Of a stretch of DNA of 64,000 nt, positions 53,688 through 62,453 are shown one piece after another (positions within the stretch are counted from its first letter, which is position 1; every line of letters begins with the position of its first letter). Location: NCBI GenBank assembly GCA_965227045.1, contig OZ245718.1:620001-684000 (forward strand). Direction: 5' to 3'. Under the pieces are notes generated by a model. It was not told the DNA's origin. It did no database searches and was given only the letters and a program-made list of their open reading frames with translations. Position numbers and translations under genes: made by a program. The DNA comes from UBA10649 sp965227045. Lineage in GTDB: Bacteria; Actinomycetota; Actinomycetes; S36-B12.

Positions 53688-54233
53688 ATGGACATCAACC
53701 GACAGGTTCGACGCGCAGGAATCTTGAGTGTTGCGGTTGGGCTGTGCGCCGCTGCAGCAATCGCCCCGGCCGCGAGCGCGGCGACGCGCAGCGTGCCGAC
53801 ATGCTCGACCTCAGACCTGTCCGCGAAGCAGACGAGTACAGGCGCGGGAATGTCGCAGCCTGCGTCAACCATCACCTTGACCAATACGAGTGGGAGTACG
53901 TGCAAGCTGAACGGCTATCCGACGATCACGTCAGCGTCGACCAAGAAAGGTCCTCAGGAGATCAGCGTCGGCAGGGGCAACCTCATGAACGCCCCGCAGA
54001 CCAAGCCGAAGAAGATCGTCCTGGCCCCAGGTGGCAAGGCCTTCTTCTCGATCGGCTCCGCGACGGCCTTTGATCCGCCCATCGTCGAGTTCACGAGCAT
54101 CGCGTTCGCGACCGCACCCGGCGGGAAGGCAAAGACGGTCAAGGTTCAGTTGTGGTCCACGGCCCCGACCGGAAAGCCCTTCGGTATCGGCGTCACCGCC
54201 TACGGGGCCGGGGCCGATCCCTTCGCGAACTGA
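53688..54233 (+). CDS. Exported DUF4232 protein
   Basis: A 181-residue secreted protein. The signal peptide covers about 1-32 (GILSVAVGLCAAAAIAPAASA). The mature DUF4232 domain begins SVPTCSTSDLSAK and includes TITLTNTSGSTCKLNGYPTIT, with the two Cys expected to pair. The function of the family is unknown. The start is an ATG at 53688. It lies 46 bp after the ion-channel gene on the same strand, so co-expression is possible. Confidence 0.85.
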   Translation: MDINRQVRRAGILSVAVGLCAAAAIAPAASAATRSVPTCSTSDLSAKQTSTGAGMSQPASTITLTNTSGSTCKLNGYPTITSASTKKGPQEISVGRGNLMNAPQTKPKKIVLAPGGKAFFSIGSATAFDPPIVEFTSIAFATAPGGKAKTVKVQLWSTAPTGKPFGIGVTAYGAGADPFAN

Positions 54234-54294
54234 TTCGCGCAGTCGCTGAGCGGGTACAGCACGCGCACAGTCCGAAATTAACGGAGGTCGTGTC

Positions 54295-54444
54295 GTGCCA
54301 ACAGAGCCCACCGAGGACTACGCAGGTCCCAGCGAGTCCCATCCGCACGACGGGCGAAGTGCAACCGCGAACAACGGTGGTGACCCGAACCTGGACGAGT
54401 CCGGCGAGATGGGAATCAAGGTCGTGGAGTCCGACGACGCCTGA
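54295..54444 (+). CDS. Small acidic protein
   Basis: A 49-residue strongly acidic, Asp/Glu/Gly/Ser-rich protein starting MPTEPTEDYAGPS and ending KVVESDDA. The GTG at 54295 has GGAGG about 8 nt upstream, and codon third positions are GC-biased like neighbouring genes, which supports real coding. No hydrophobic segment or known domain is present. It converges on the D/S-rich lipoprotein gene 26 bp away. Confidence 0.6.
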   Translation: MPTEPTEDYAGPSESHPHDGRSATANNGGDPNLDESGEMGIKVVESDDA

Positions 54445-54470
54445 GTATTGCGCGTGATCGACGTCGAGAA

Positions 54471-56450
54471 CTACTCGCCGCCGTCATCGGCCGGGCCAGC
54501 GTCGTCGCCACTGTCATCGGATCCGGAGTCTGCGCCGTCGTCAGCGGGTCCACTGTCGTCTGTTCCGCTGCCGTTGTCGCTGGAGTCGGCGCTGTCATCA
54601 GAACCGCTGCCGGCGTCCGAATCGTCGGAGTTGTCTGAGCCGCTCCCATCGTTCGCGGAGTCATCGGAGTTGCTCGAGTCGTCATTCGACCCGTTGTCGG
54701 AGTTGTCAGCCGAGCTGTCATCGCTGGAGCTCCCGCCCGAACCAGAGTCGTCGCTGGAGTCAGCGCTGTCCGCGTCCAGTTCGTCTGCGAATTCGCTGCC
54801 CATGTCGGTGGCTGCGGCCCGCATCGCCGTCGTGAAGGTCGCGACCGCATCCTCGTCGTAGGCCTCGGGCTCGGCGAACTCCTCCGTAATGTCAAACTCG
54901 CCGGTTGCCTCGTCGAACGTCGCGACGCCGTTGACCACGTTGCCGCTTGGCGTCTGGTTGTCGAGTGCGTACTCGCCCACGACCTGGCCATCATCGTCGA
55001 GGTAGGCGATTAGGGCGTCTCCACTGTCAGATGCGACATCGACGTCAATCCCGTCGGGAATCGGCAGGTCCAGACTGTTCAGTCCGTTCGCGATGTTGAG
55101 CGTCGACTCCACTCCGTCGTCGGTCGATACCGTGACCTCACCGTCGCCCGCCACCTGGAAGCCCCCGCTGCCACCCTGCGTCTGTGTCGTGTCGAGCGTG
55201 AGGCGGGGGCTCCTGACGGAGTCGATCGACACCTTCACGGGCGCCGGCCCGGATGCGCCCGTCGCCTTCGGGATGACCTGGAAGCCACCCAGAACCTTGG
55301 TGTCCACGACGTAGGTGAAGCCACGTCCGAGCAGGTCCGCGCCCAGCGTTGGTCGTGCGGTCAGACCTTCCGGCAGCACCACTGTCGGGTCCGACGTGTC
55401 GTAGGAGACCCCGTCGATCACGAACGTGCCACTGACCCGCGCGCTCGGATCGCTCGTGGACAGCATGACCGTCTTCTGCGCGGCAGTTCCGCGGGCGGCA
55501 CCCTTGGAGATTGCATCCGCGAACGGAGCTGTGGATGGCAGTTCGAGGCGAGTGACCATCGGCGTCAGGTCCATCGTTCCCGTCCCGCCCTCCCAGCCTC
55601 CGGTGGGCGCATCGGGGTTCGTCGCTCCGCCCGCATAGCTCCACGTCTCGGTCGCCGGATCGATCATGACCCGCTGAACCGTGCCGGGGTAGTTGTTGTC
55701 ATAGACCGAGATGGCGATCTTGTCGCCCTCCACGGTGACGGCAACCGGCGTGATGGCGTGCGCGCCGAGCGGCTGGTAGATGCCAAGCGTGTAGCCCTTG
55801 CCAGTCTGGAGGCCATCGGCCAGCTCGGAGGCGATCTGGGTCGGCGTCAGCGCTTTGAACGCTGAGTAGGCCGCCTGGACCTTGGGCAGCATCTGCGTGG
55901 CCCAGAACAGGTCGATCGTGCTGCGCACGTCGGCGTTGTCGAATGGCAGGTCGTAGGTCGACGTCGCGCCCGGACTCAGATCCGCCGCGGTGAGGTAGCC
56001 CTGGTAGATGTACTCGGACAGCACTGCCAGTCCCTCGCAGTGGCCGTTCGTCATCGACTCGTTGATCTGCTCGGCCCACTGCCGTGCGGCCGGGTAGAAG
56101 GTGCACTGCCCTTTGGACACCTTCGCGCAGACCGCGTCGATCCCGAACAGCGAGATCAGGCTCTGCGCACCGAGGGTTCCCTGCTCGGTGAAGTTCTCGA
56201 AGCTGAACCCGTCACGAGCGGGGTCGAAACCGTCAGCGGAACAGGTCGTGGGGTCCTGGCCGGCGCAATCGGGCAGCGGGAAGGTCCCGATCTGTACTGC
56301 GGCTGCCGATGCGGCGACCGACGGTGCTGCCGCGTTCGGGGTGTCCGCGACGCTCGAACTTGCCGCATCGGTACCGCCCGAACTGCACGACGCGAGGAGC
56401 CCCGCTACACCAACAAGGACTACGACGGTCAGGGCCTTCGGCTTCATCAT
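54471..56450 (-). CDS. Lipoprotein with papain-like Cys/His/Asp pattern and long Asp/Ser-rich tail
   Basis: A 659-residue lipoprotein. The signal and lipobox are LLASC, with the lipidated Cys at 22. Residues about 105-265 contain GHCEGLAVL (Cys138), GAHAITPVAV (His231) and VYDNNYPG (Asp251). The order, spacing and flanking residues resemble a papain/C39-like cysteine peptidase or transamidase fold. A beta-rich middle region follows, then about 115 C-terminal residues made almost only of Asp, Ser, Gly, Asn and Ala. The start is an ATG at 56450, with a second ATG next to it and no strong ribosome-binding site. Enzymatic activity is inferred, not shown. Confidence 0.8.
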   Translation of the reverse strand: MMKPKALTVVVLVGVAGLLASCSSGGTDAASSSVADTPNAAAPSVAASAAAVQIGTFPLPDCAGQDPTTCSADGFDPARDGFSFENFTEQGTLGAQSLISLFGIDAVCAKVSKGQCTFYPAARQWAEQINESMTNGHCEGLAVLSEYIYQGYLTAADLSPGATSTYDLPFDNADVRSTIDLFWATQMLPKVQAAYSAFKALTPTQIASELADGLQTGKGYTLGIYQPLGAHAITPVAVTVEGDKIAISVYDNNYPGTVQRVMIDPATETWSYAGGATNPDAPTGGWEGGTGTMDLTPMVTRLELPSTAPFADAISKGAARGTAAQKTVMLSTSDPSARVSGTFVIDGVSYDTSDPTVVLPEGLTARPTLGADLLGRGFTYVVDTKVLGGFQVIPKATGASGPAPVKVSIDSVRSPRLTLDTTQTQGGSGGFQVAGDGEVTVSTDDGVESTLNIANGLNSLDLPIPDGIDVDVASDSGDALIAYLDDDGQVVGEYALDNQTPSGNVVNGVATFDEATGEFDITEEFAEPEAYDEDAVATFTTAMRAAATDMGSEFADELDADSADSSDDSGSGGSSSDDSSADNSDNGSNDDSSNSDDSANDGSGSDNSDDSDAGSGSDDSADSSDNGSGTDDSGPADDGADSGSDDSGDDAGPADDGGE

Positions 56451-56518
56451 GGGTCGAATGCTGACAGACGCCTTCGCTCGCGCCTTCGGCGCACCGATAA
56501 CCGCCTCGCGACTAGTCC

Positions 56519-57043
56519 TCAGCCCTTCGGCATGAAGATGACGTGGACGTTGGGCTCGCCCGCTCCGCCGGTCTCGTAGGAGTAGTCGACGACGCCGATC
56601 GGGCCGGCGAGCTCGGCAATCCATGCACCGCTGCCCATGTCCGTGATGCCCGGTGACGTGAAGCCATTGGCCGTCATTTGGTCGATGAGCGACTTCAGCT
56701 CGGCCTCGTCGATTCCCTCGATCAGCAGGTCCCAGCCAGCGCCCCGCTCGCTGGTGAGCACGGTCTCGCCCGCGGGCACGAGCACCTCCGCGGGCCAGCC
56801 GTCCGGTACCGCTGCTCCCGAGGTCATCGCGCCGTCGTCACCCGATGAGTCCTCCGCGGGGGCCGCTGACTCATCGGCAGGTGCGGACTCCGCGACCTCG
56901 ATCTCCGTCGACGTCCCGGCGGTCGTCGCGCTGTCGGACGACGAGCTGCCCCCGCAGCCCGTGAGCAGAAGCCCGGCGAGTGCCAGTCCGGTCAGCCCGG
57001 CGAGAAGTGCGGGCTGGCGGGTGCGCAGTGCAGTGGTGGTCAT
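56519..57043 (-). CDS. Small lipoprotein of unknown function
   Basis: A 174-residue lipoprotein. The signal ends in LLLTGC near residue 30. An acidic Ser/Ala linker leads to a roughly 90-residue domain, WPAEVLVPAGETVLTS...LIDQMTANGFTS, and then a short beta region ending VHVIFMPKG. Such WPAE-type domains occur in other actinobacterial lipoproteins, but I do not know a function. The ATG at 57043 is supported by AAGGAG. Longer in-frame ORF sequence upstream is an artefact across the next gene. Confidence 0.82.
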   Translation of the reverse strand: MTTTALRTRQPALLAGLTGLALAGLLLTGCGGSSSSDSATTAGTSTEIEVAESAPADESAAPAEDSSGDDGAMTSGAAVPDGWPAEVLVPAGETVLTSERGAGWDLLIEGIDEAELKSLIDQMTANGFTSPGITDMGSGAWIAELAGPIGVVDYSYETGGAGEPNVHVIFMPKG

Positions 57044-57075
57044 GTAATCAGGCTCCTTGCGTTGTGGTGAGTGGA

Positions 57076-58947
57076 TCAGCAGAGTCCAGCGACGGCGGCG
57101 AGGGTCCGCAGTTTCTGCTTCGCGTTGCTCTTCTTGAGCTGGTACAAGAAGGTCCCGCCCAGCGTGACGCCGCTGTACACGAAGTAGCTCGTCATGTTCG
57201 GTCCGGTGTCGAGGGTCCCCGAGGCGAGGCTGCATCCGCGCTCCTTGAGGATCCCCATGAAACCGGCATCGGTGGCCGCGTCGGAGTTGCTGAGGAAGAA
57301 GGGATCCTCGATGACGACCATCGCGCCCGTCGTACCGACGTAGTACTTGCAGGCTTGGATCTTCTCCCCTTGGACGAACGGGTTGGTCATCCCTTCCCAC
57401 TCCCCGTACTCGACCTTGGCGACCTTCACCTTCATCACCTGCTCGACCTTGCGGTACTCCAGGCAGTTGTTGTTGTCCTTGGGCCCGGGGGGTGCCGGCG
57501 GGTCCGCGGGCGGTTCCGCAACGGGCGGCGGGTCGACGGTTCCCGGGTCGGGATCCGGTGTCTCGTCGGGCACCCAGTACCCGACGGGGATGTTGAGCGT
57601 GGTCGAGTTCGGGTTCGCCGACAGCTCGACCGCGGTGGCGATCGCCTCCAACGTGCCGCCGAGAATGCTCTGGACGAGTGCGGAGTCCTGCGCACGGATC
57701 CAACTGGTGAGCTTCTTGACGTCGGCTCGCTCAACGGACACCGTGATCGACGGGGTCGAATCGATGGCCGGCTTGTGCTTCTTCGCGTCGCTCGTCTCAG
57801 TGCCGGTGCCGACCGTCATCGACGCGGTGTTGTCGGCGCCAAGCTGGGCCGGACCGCCCTTGTCGGGAGGAGTGATGAGCGACGGGAGGACTCGGTCGAC
57901 GAAGCCATCCCAGCTCCCCCACGTCAGGTCCGAACCCTTCTGGCTCGTCGGGTCGACGATGCCGAGCAGTCCCAGGCAGCTCTGCACTCCGGCCGGAGGC
58001 GTCGCCGCAACGCCGTCGAGCCGCACGGTGACCGTCGACGTCGTTCCCGCCGCACCGGCAAATGCCACGACCTGACCGCTTGGCGGATCGACGGTCAGTG
58101 TCACCTTCCACGGAGTGAGCAGCGAGGCAGTGTTGAGGACGAGGTTGGCGACGGCGATGACGCGCTTGATCGCGCTGATCACGCCGCCGCTCGCGGCGTC
58201 GAGCGCCCCTATCGCCTCGGTGATGGCCCCCTTGATGACGGCGCCGAGCTCGCCCATCGAGTCGAGGAACTCGTTCACATTGGCTATCGCCGACGAGATC
58301 GTGTCGCAGGGATCGAGTTCGGCCAGCGGGACGCCGCCGTCGGGCCCGAGGGCAAGGATTCGCGGCGCATCCTCGCCCAGGGCCACCGCGATCTCGCTCG
58401 GGTCCACGACCCGGCCCGAGTCGCCTAGTCCGTCAGCGACGAACAGGGCAAGGACGGCGCTGGGAATGGTGCCCGCTGAAGTCGCGGACGCCGGTGCGGG
58501 GACGAGTGCGCGTGCAGCATCGGCGCGTGCGCTGTCCGCGACCCGCCACCACGCCTGGATGACCGCGCTCGGTGTCAGTTCCGTGGCGCCGGGAATCGCG
58601 GGCAGCTCCTCGTTGATGGCGTCGAGCGACTCCGGGGTCACCCCTGACCACTGTCGAGCGACGTCTGGACTATCTGGCGCTACCGGTGTCCCGGCTGCGA
58701 TCGACATCAGCTGCCAGTCGGTCAGGGTCAGGACGATGTCGCCGCTGACGTCGTAGATCGGCTCTCCGCCCTCGAAGGGCACGGTCGCGATGCCGAGGCT
58801 GCCGAACTCCTGACCGATCTGTGAGACGCGGTCTGAGGTCGCGGCGGGGTTCTCGCTCGAGGTGGCGTCTGAAGAGCACCCGGACAAAGACGCGGCCGTC
58901 ACCACAACCGCCGCGGCGAGGGCTATCCAGCGGTGGGCGGTCGACAT
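57076..58947 (-). CDS. Large lipoprotein of unknown function
   Basis: A 623-residue lipoprotein. The signal is IALAAAVVVTAASLSGC. A helical region with ITEAIGALDAASGGVISAIKRVI is followed by a beta domain (VTLTVDPPSGQVVAF). A Pro-rich linker (PDPDPGTVDPPPVAEPP) then leads to a C-terminal domain with several Cys. No family was recognised. The ATG at 58947 gives a standard signal peptide; an ATG at 58962 would add five residues. It lies 32 bp upstream of the small lipoprotein gene, so the two are likely co-transcribed. Confidence 0.8.
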   Translation of the reverse strand: MSTAHRWIALAAAVVVTAASLSGCSSDATSSENPAATSDRVSQIGQEFGSLGIATVPFEGGEPIYDVSGDIVLTLTDWQLMSIAAGTPVAPDSPDVARQWSGVTPESLDAINEELPAIPGATELTPSAVIQAWWRVADSARADAARALVPAPASATSAGTIPSAVLALFVADGLGDSGRVVDPSEIAVALGEDAPRILALGPDGGVPLAELDPCDTISSAIANVNEFLDSMGELGAVIKGAITEAIGALDAASGGVISAIKRVIAVANLVLNTASLLTPWKVTLTVDPPSGQVVAFAGAAGTTSTVTVRLDGVAATPPAGVQSCLGLLGIVDPTSQKGSDLTWGSWDGFVDRVLPSLITPPDKGGPAQLGADNTASMTVGTGTETSDAKKHKPAIDSTPSITVSVERADVKKLTSWIRAQDSALVQSILGGTLEAIATAVELSANPNSTTLNIPVGYWVPDETPDPDPGTVDPPPVAEPPADPPAPPGPKDNNNCLEYRKVEQVMKVKVAKVEYGEWEGMTNPFVQGEKIQACKYYVGTTGAMVVIEDPFFLSNSDAATDAGFMGILKERGCSLASGTLDTGPNMTSYFVYSGVTLGGTFLYQLKKSNAKQKLRTLAAVAGLC

Positions 58948-59011
58948 GCCGATCGGGTGCATGCCCCTAGTACTGCCTACGTGAACGCGCCTCGGACAGT
59001 GTGGCTTCGGC

Positions 59012-60682
59012 CTATTTCGCAAATGGACTGTCGAGGCTGATACCCGCCGCACGAAAGACGAGCTCGACGCGACTGCCGACACGCCACCGCCTCATCACGT
59101 CATTGACGTGCTTCTCGACCGTTCGCACAGTGATCTCCAGACGAGCGGAGATCTCCGCGTTCGACGCCCCCGTCACGACCTCAGCGACGACCGCACGCTG
59201 CCGAGGGGTGAGCTCGGCACGAGCGAGATCCGCGACCGTCGCAGAGCTCGAGTCGTGCATCGACGCGGCAACGCGAGCGGCGAGAGTGGCCCGCGTGGGT
59301 GTCCCGTAGGCCGCCAGCACGCGTGAGACGTGGGAGCGCGCGGTGTGCGGAGAGATATGCAACTCCGCAGCGATCTCGGAGTTCTCGTGTCCGTCCAGGA
59401 CGAGGGCGAGTACCTCCCGTTCGCGTTCGGACAGGCCCGCCGCCTCGCTGCCCGGTAGGGGGCGCAGCCGTCGTCCGGTGCCGCTGAGCGTCCTGCCTGC
59501 CGCGCGCCGGAATGCGAGGTGGCCAGTCGAGTCCGCGGCGGCGACCGGCGACTCCAGCCCGCGAGCTGCAGAGCCCCGGTCTCCGGCTGCCATGCGTGCC
59601 CTGGCCGAGACGATCCTGCCCTCGGCTGCTTCGATTGCGCGCCCCTCGTCGTCCGCGCGCTCGATCGCTCGTTCGGCCGTCACCAGAGCGCTGTCCGGCG
59701 TACCGGCGAGCAGCGCCACCCGGCTGCGGATCCGGTCCAGCGTGCTGCTCGCGATCGGATCGTCCGCGAGCACCTCGGCGGCGGCGAGTCCGGACTCAGC
59801 CGTCGCCCGGTCACCACCCCGCTCGGCCGCCGCGACCACCAACTCGAGCGCAAGCACCCGATCGATCACCATGGCCCGGTCCATGTCGAATCCGGCGACC
59901 AGGTCGGTCGCTCGGCGGACATCGCCGATAGCGACCAGGCCGTAGGCGCACAGCAGCACGCAACCCAGTTCAAGCCGGTCATCGAGGTCGTGGCCGCCCC
60001 GCTCCAGCCGAGTAGCGAGCTCACGAACCACAGTCGGGGCCGCCGCGTTGCCGTCGACGAGGGAGCGCGTCGCCGCGACCAGCAGTTCCAGCCGAGGCGG
60101 CACCGACGTCGGCAGCGAGTCCAGGAGCGTTCGCGCGTCGTCGATGCGGCCCCCGAAACTCGCGATGCGTGCTGCGAGAACCGTCATGACGGTCGAGTAC
60201 GGATGCCCGTCGAGGAACTCGCGCGAGCCCGCTACATCGTGGATCCCCTCGGCGATCCCTACCCGCCCGCAGGCCAGAGCGGCCTCCGCCAGCGCGTAGC
60301 GAGCGAAACGCCCCGTGTCGCTGAATCCGTCCATCGCACCAAGGAGCGGGAGCGCGTCGGCGAGGGGGTCACCCGACGGCGTCAGGCCCGGGGACAGATC
60401 GGTCCACGTCCCCTTCAGGCCCGTTCCCGCACCGGCAAGGGCTCGAGTCGCATAGGCGAGGACCGCGGCCTCCCGGTCGCCGTCCCGAGGTTCTCGCAGC
60501 GCGTGGATCGCGCGCTCGGCAAACTCAGTGGCCAGGTCGTGCTGGAGTCGCCAGGAGGCGGCAAACGCGCTGACTGCCAGCTCCCACGGATCCGAGCAGT
60601 CTGCGGCACGCACCTCGACCCGCTCGCCTGTCACGAGCACGTCGAGCGCCCCGCGCAGCTGAGTCGAGCGACCCGTGACCAT
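59012..60682 (-). CDS. LuxR-type regulator with two tandem C-terminal HTH domains
   Basis: A 556-residue cytoplasmic protein. Residues about 15-400 are an Ala-rich alpha-helical solenoid resembling the TPR region of LAL regulators, but no Walker A ATPase is present. Two LuxR helix-turn-helix domains follow. The first is LSEREREVLALVLDGHENSEIAAELHISPHTARSHV (split here: LSEREREVL, then NSEIAAELHISPHTARSHV, about 415-470). The second is LTPRQRAVV, then NAEISARLEITVRTVEKHV (about 490-545). It lies inside a leftward cluster of exported proteins, suggesting local control. The ATG at 60682 is preferred. Confidence 0.88.
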   Translation of the reverse strand: MVTGRSTQLRGALDVLVTGERVEVRAADCSDPWELAVSAFAASWRLQHDLATEFAERAIHALREPRDGDREAAVLAYATRALAGAGTGLKGTWTDLSPGLTPSGDPLADALPLLGAMDGFSDTGRFARYALAEAALACGRVGIAEGIHDVAGSREFLDGHPYSTVMTVLAARIASFGGRIDDARTLLDSLPTSVPPRLELLVAATRSLVDGNAAAPTVVRELATRLERGGHDLDDRLELGCVLLCAYGLVAIGDVRRATDLVAGFDMDRAMVIDRVLALELVVAAAERGGDRATAESGLAAAEVLADDPIASSTLDRIRSRVALLAGTPDSALVTAERAIERADDEGRAIEAAEGRIVSARARMAAGDRGSAARGLESPVAAADSTGHLAFRRAAGRTLSGTGRRLRPLPGSEAAGLSEREREVLALVLDGHENSEIAAELHISPHTARSHVSRVLAAYGTPTRATLAARVAASMHDSSSATVADLARAELTPRQRAVVAEVVTGASNAEISARLEITVRTVEKHVNDVMRRWRVGSRVELVFRAAGISLDSPFAK

Positions 60683-60722
60683 GCCGCGAACGTACCCCGC
60701 GCGGGCCATGGGGAATCGGCGC

Positions 60723-61223
60723 CTACTTCGTGATCGTGATCCGGAACACGTGTCGCCAGCCGCGCTCGCCGAGATTGGTCGACGTGACCGATCCGCGCGC
60801 TCCGTCATAGATGCCCGAGCCACCGATCACCGGTCGCGTGGTTCGCTGTCCTGGGGCAATCGTGCTGCCGTCGGCAGGGTAGGCCGAGAGCCCACCGATG
60901 ACCAGCTGGTTCTCCTCCGCGCCGACCACGACGACGAGGTTCGCGGCGCGCAGTTCGCGGTTGCTATCGAGACCGACGGCGATCGTGGTCAGCGTGCCGG
61001 TCAGGTAACTTCCCGGACTCGCCTTGCCGTCCACTCGCGTCGGCACGTAGAACGTGCGCACCGTTCCGAGCCCCGAGCCCAGGACAGCGGTCGGTGCCAG
61101 CGGTGCGTGCGTGATGACGACAACGACGGGCTTCTCGGCGGCAATCGCCGATGGCGCCCCGACCGCTGCGGTGAGGGACAGCGCGATAGCAGCGGCCACA
61201 ACGACAGAGCGCAATTTCAGCAT
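60723..61223 (-). CDS. Exported allene-oxide-cyclase/dirigent-like barrel protein
   Basis: A 166-residue secreted protein. The signal peptide is about 1-29 (VVVAAAIALSLTAAVGAPSAIA). The mature region YLTGTLTTIAVGL and GGSGIYDGARGSVTSTNLGERGWRH matches the AOC-like/dirigent barrel pattern. Bacterial members have no assigned reaction. The start is an ATG at 61223; a GTG at 61250 is an alternative. It lies 33 bp downstream of the RTX gene. Confidence 0.8.
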   Translation of the reverse strand: MLKLRSVVVAAAIALSLTAAVGAPSAIAAEKPVVVVITHAPLAPTAVLGSGLGTVRTFYVPTRVDGKASPGSYLTGTLTTIAVGLDSNRELRAANLVVVVGAEENQLVIGGLSAYPADGSTIAPGQRTTRPVIGGSGIYDGARGSVTSTNLGERGWRHVFRITITK

Positions 61224-61256
61224 GCCGAACGGTAACAGCCCGTCGCCCACACGCGG

Positions 61257-62369
61257 CTAGCTGACAGTGACGGCAATGGGCTCGAGGTCGGACCAACCTT
61301 TGTAGGCGGCCGCCACCCGGATCGTGCCCGTCCACGGCTGCGTCACCCGGCCGCGGAACACGATGGTGTTGTCGTTGGCCGTCGGGTAGAAGCCTGCGGT
61401 GATACCCGGCGGCAGGCTCGATCCGAAGATCAGGCCCACGTTGGGCATCTCCGATGCGGGGACTCCCGTGATTGTGCACAGCGTCGCGTTGCCCTGGTCC
61501 CAGGTCTGGCCGACGGAGAAGTGAGCCGAGTCCTTGCAGTCCAGCCCGGGGTCGACGGGCGGGGGCGGCGGTGGCTCGTTGATCGGGCCGATCGTGACGT
61601 GCGGCGCGGGGTAGAAGCCATCGCCGGGCACGCGTTCCGCAGATCCGCCGATGCATCCGATGTTCTGCGAGAAGCCACACGTAGCCGTGACGCGGTGCAG
61701 GTAGATGTTCGGTGTTCCGGTCTCGACCTTCATGCTGCCCGAACGCGAGTAGCCGGATGGCGTCGTGACCTTGACCGTCCAGGTCGCTCGGGACGTCTCG
61801 TACGCGCAGTCGGACGCGGGACTGGTGTGGGTGGTCATGAAGACCGCGATGGGACGCGGGTACTCGGTGCCGACCGTGTCGGTCCACGTCTCCATCGCCT
61901 CGTCGGCGCAGTTCATGGTCGCCCGGTCGAGGGTCCACAGGATCTGGGTGCCCGGCGCCAGGTCGTACGTGACGTCCAGTCCTGCGGACCACGGCGGGTT
62001 CGCGCCCGGCGCACCGCCCTGGGTGAGGGAGTCGGCACCCTTGCCGCCGAGCAGTTCGTCGCGACCCGGACCCCCGACGAGGTAGTCCGCACCCGGCCCT
62101 CCATGAAGCACGTCATCACCTGGCCCGCCATAGAGCACGTCGTCGCCAGCCAGCCCGAAGATCACGTCATCGCCGCCACGGCCGCAGATCACGTCGCGTC
62201 CGGACGTGCCGACCAGGCGATCGGGGCCTGCCGTGCCGGTAACCGTGCACGAGAACCGCACATCCGACGTGATGGTCGTGGCCATCGCGGTAGGCATCAC
62301 GACTAGGCCCGCCACGACAATCGACGAACCGGCGAGGGTGGCGAGAAAGGAGCGCGTACGCACGGGCAT
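61257..62369 (-). CDS. Exported RTX (hemolysin-type calcium-binding) repeat protein
   Basis: A 370-residue protein. The signal peptide is about 1-32 (LAGSSIVVAGLVVMPTAMA). About six glycine/aspartate nonapeptides follow directly at about 45-115, for example GGDDVIFGL, GDDVLYGGP and GPGADYLVGG, forming a calcium-binding beta-roll. A C-terminal region with several Cys and a Pro-rich linker (EPPPPPPVDPG) follows. Having the repeats at the N-terminus behind a Sec signal differs from Gram-negative type I substrates. The start is an ATG at 62369; the function is unknown. Confidence 0.85.
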   Translation of the reverse strand: MPVRTRSFLATLAGSSIVVAGLVVMPTAMATTITSDVRFSCTVTGTAGPDRLVGTSGRDVICGRGGDDVIFGLAGDDVLYGGPGDDVLHGGPGADYLVGGPGRDELLGGKGADSLTQGGAPGANPPWSAGLDVTYDLAPGTQILWTLDRATMNCADEAMETWTDTVGTEYPRPIAVFMTTHTSPASDCAYETSRATWTVKVTTPSGYSRSGSMKVETGTPNIYLHRVTATCGFSQNIGCIGGSAERVPGDGFYPAPHVTIGPINEPPPPPPVDPGLDCKDSAHFSVGQTWDQGNATLCTITGVPASEMPNVGLIFGSSLPPGITAGFYPTANDNTIVFRGRVTQPWTGTIRVAAAYKGWSDLEPIAVTVS

Positions 62370-62453
62370 GAGACTCCGTATCCGGGCAGGTGGGTGTAGG
62401 ACGGTTATGCCCAACGTCGAGCGTGGCCAAACCTTAGGGCGCAGACTCAGCGG

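Noticed and set aside
56519..57703. 394-residue version of the small lipoprotein
   Set aside because: The extra N-terminal part lies in another frame of the large lipoprotein gene. The ATG at 57043 has a ribosome-binding site and a lipoprotein signal.
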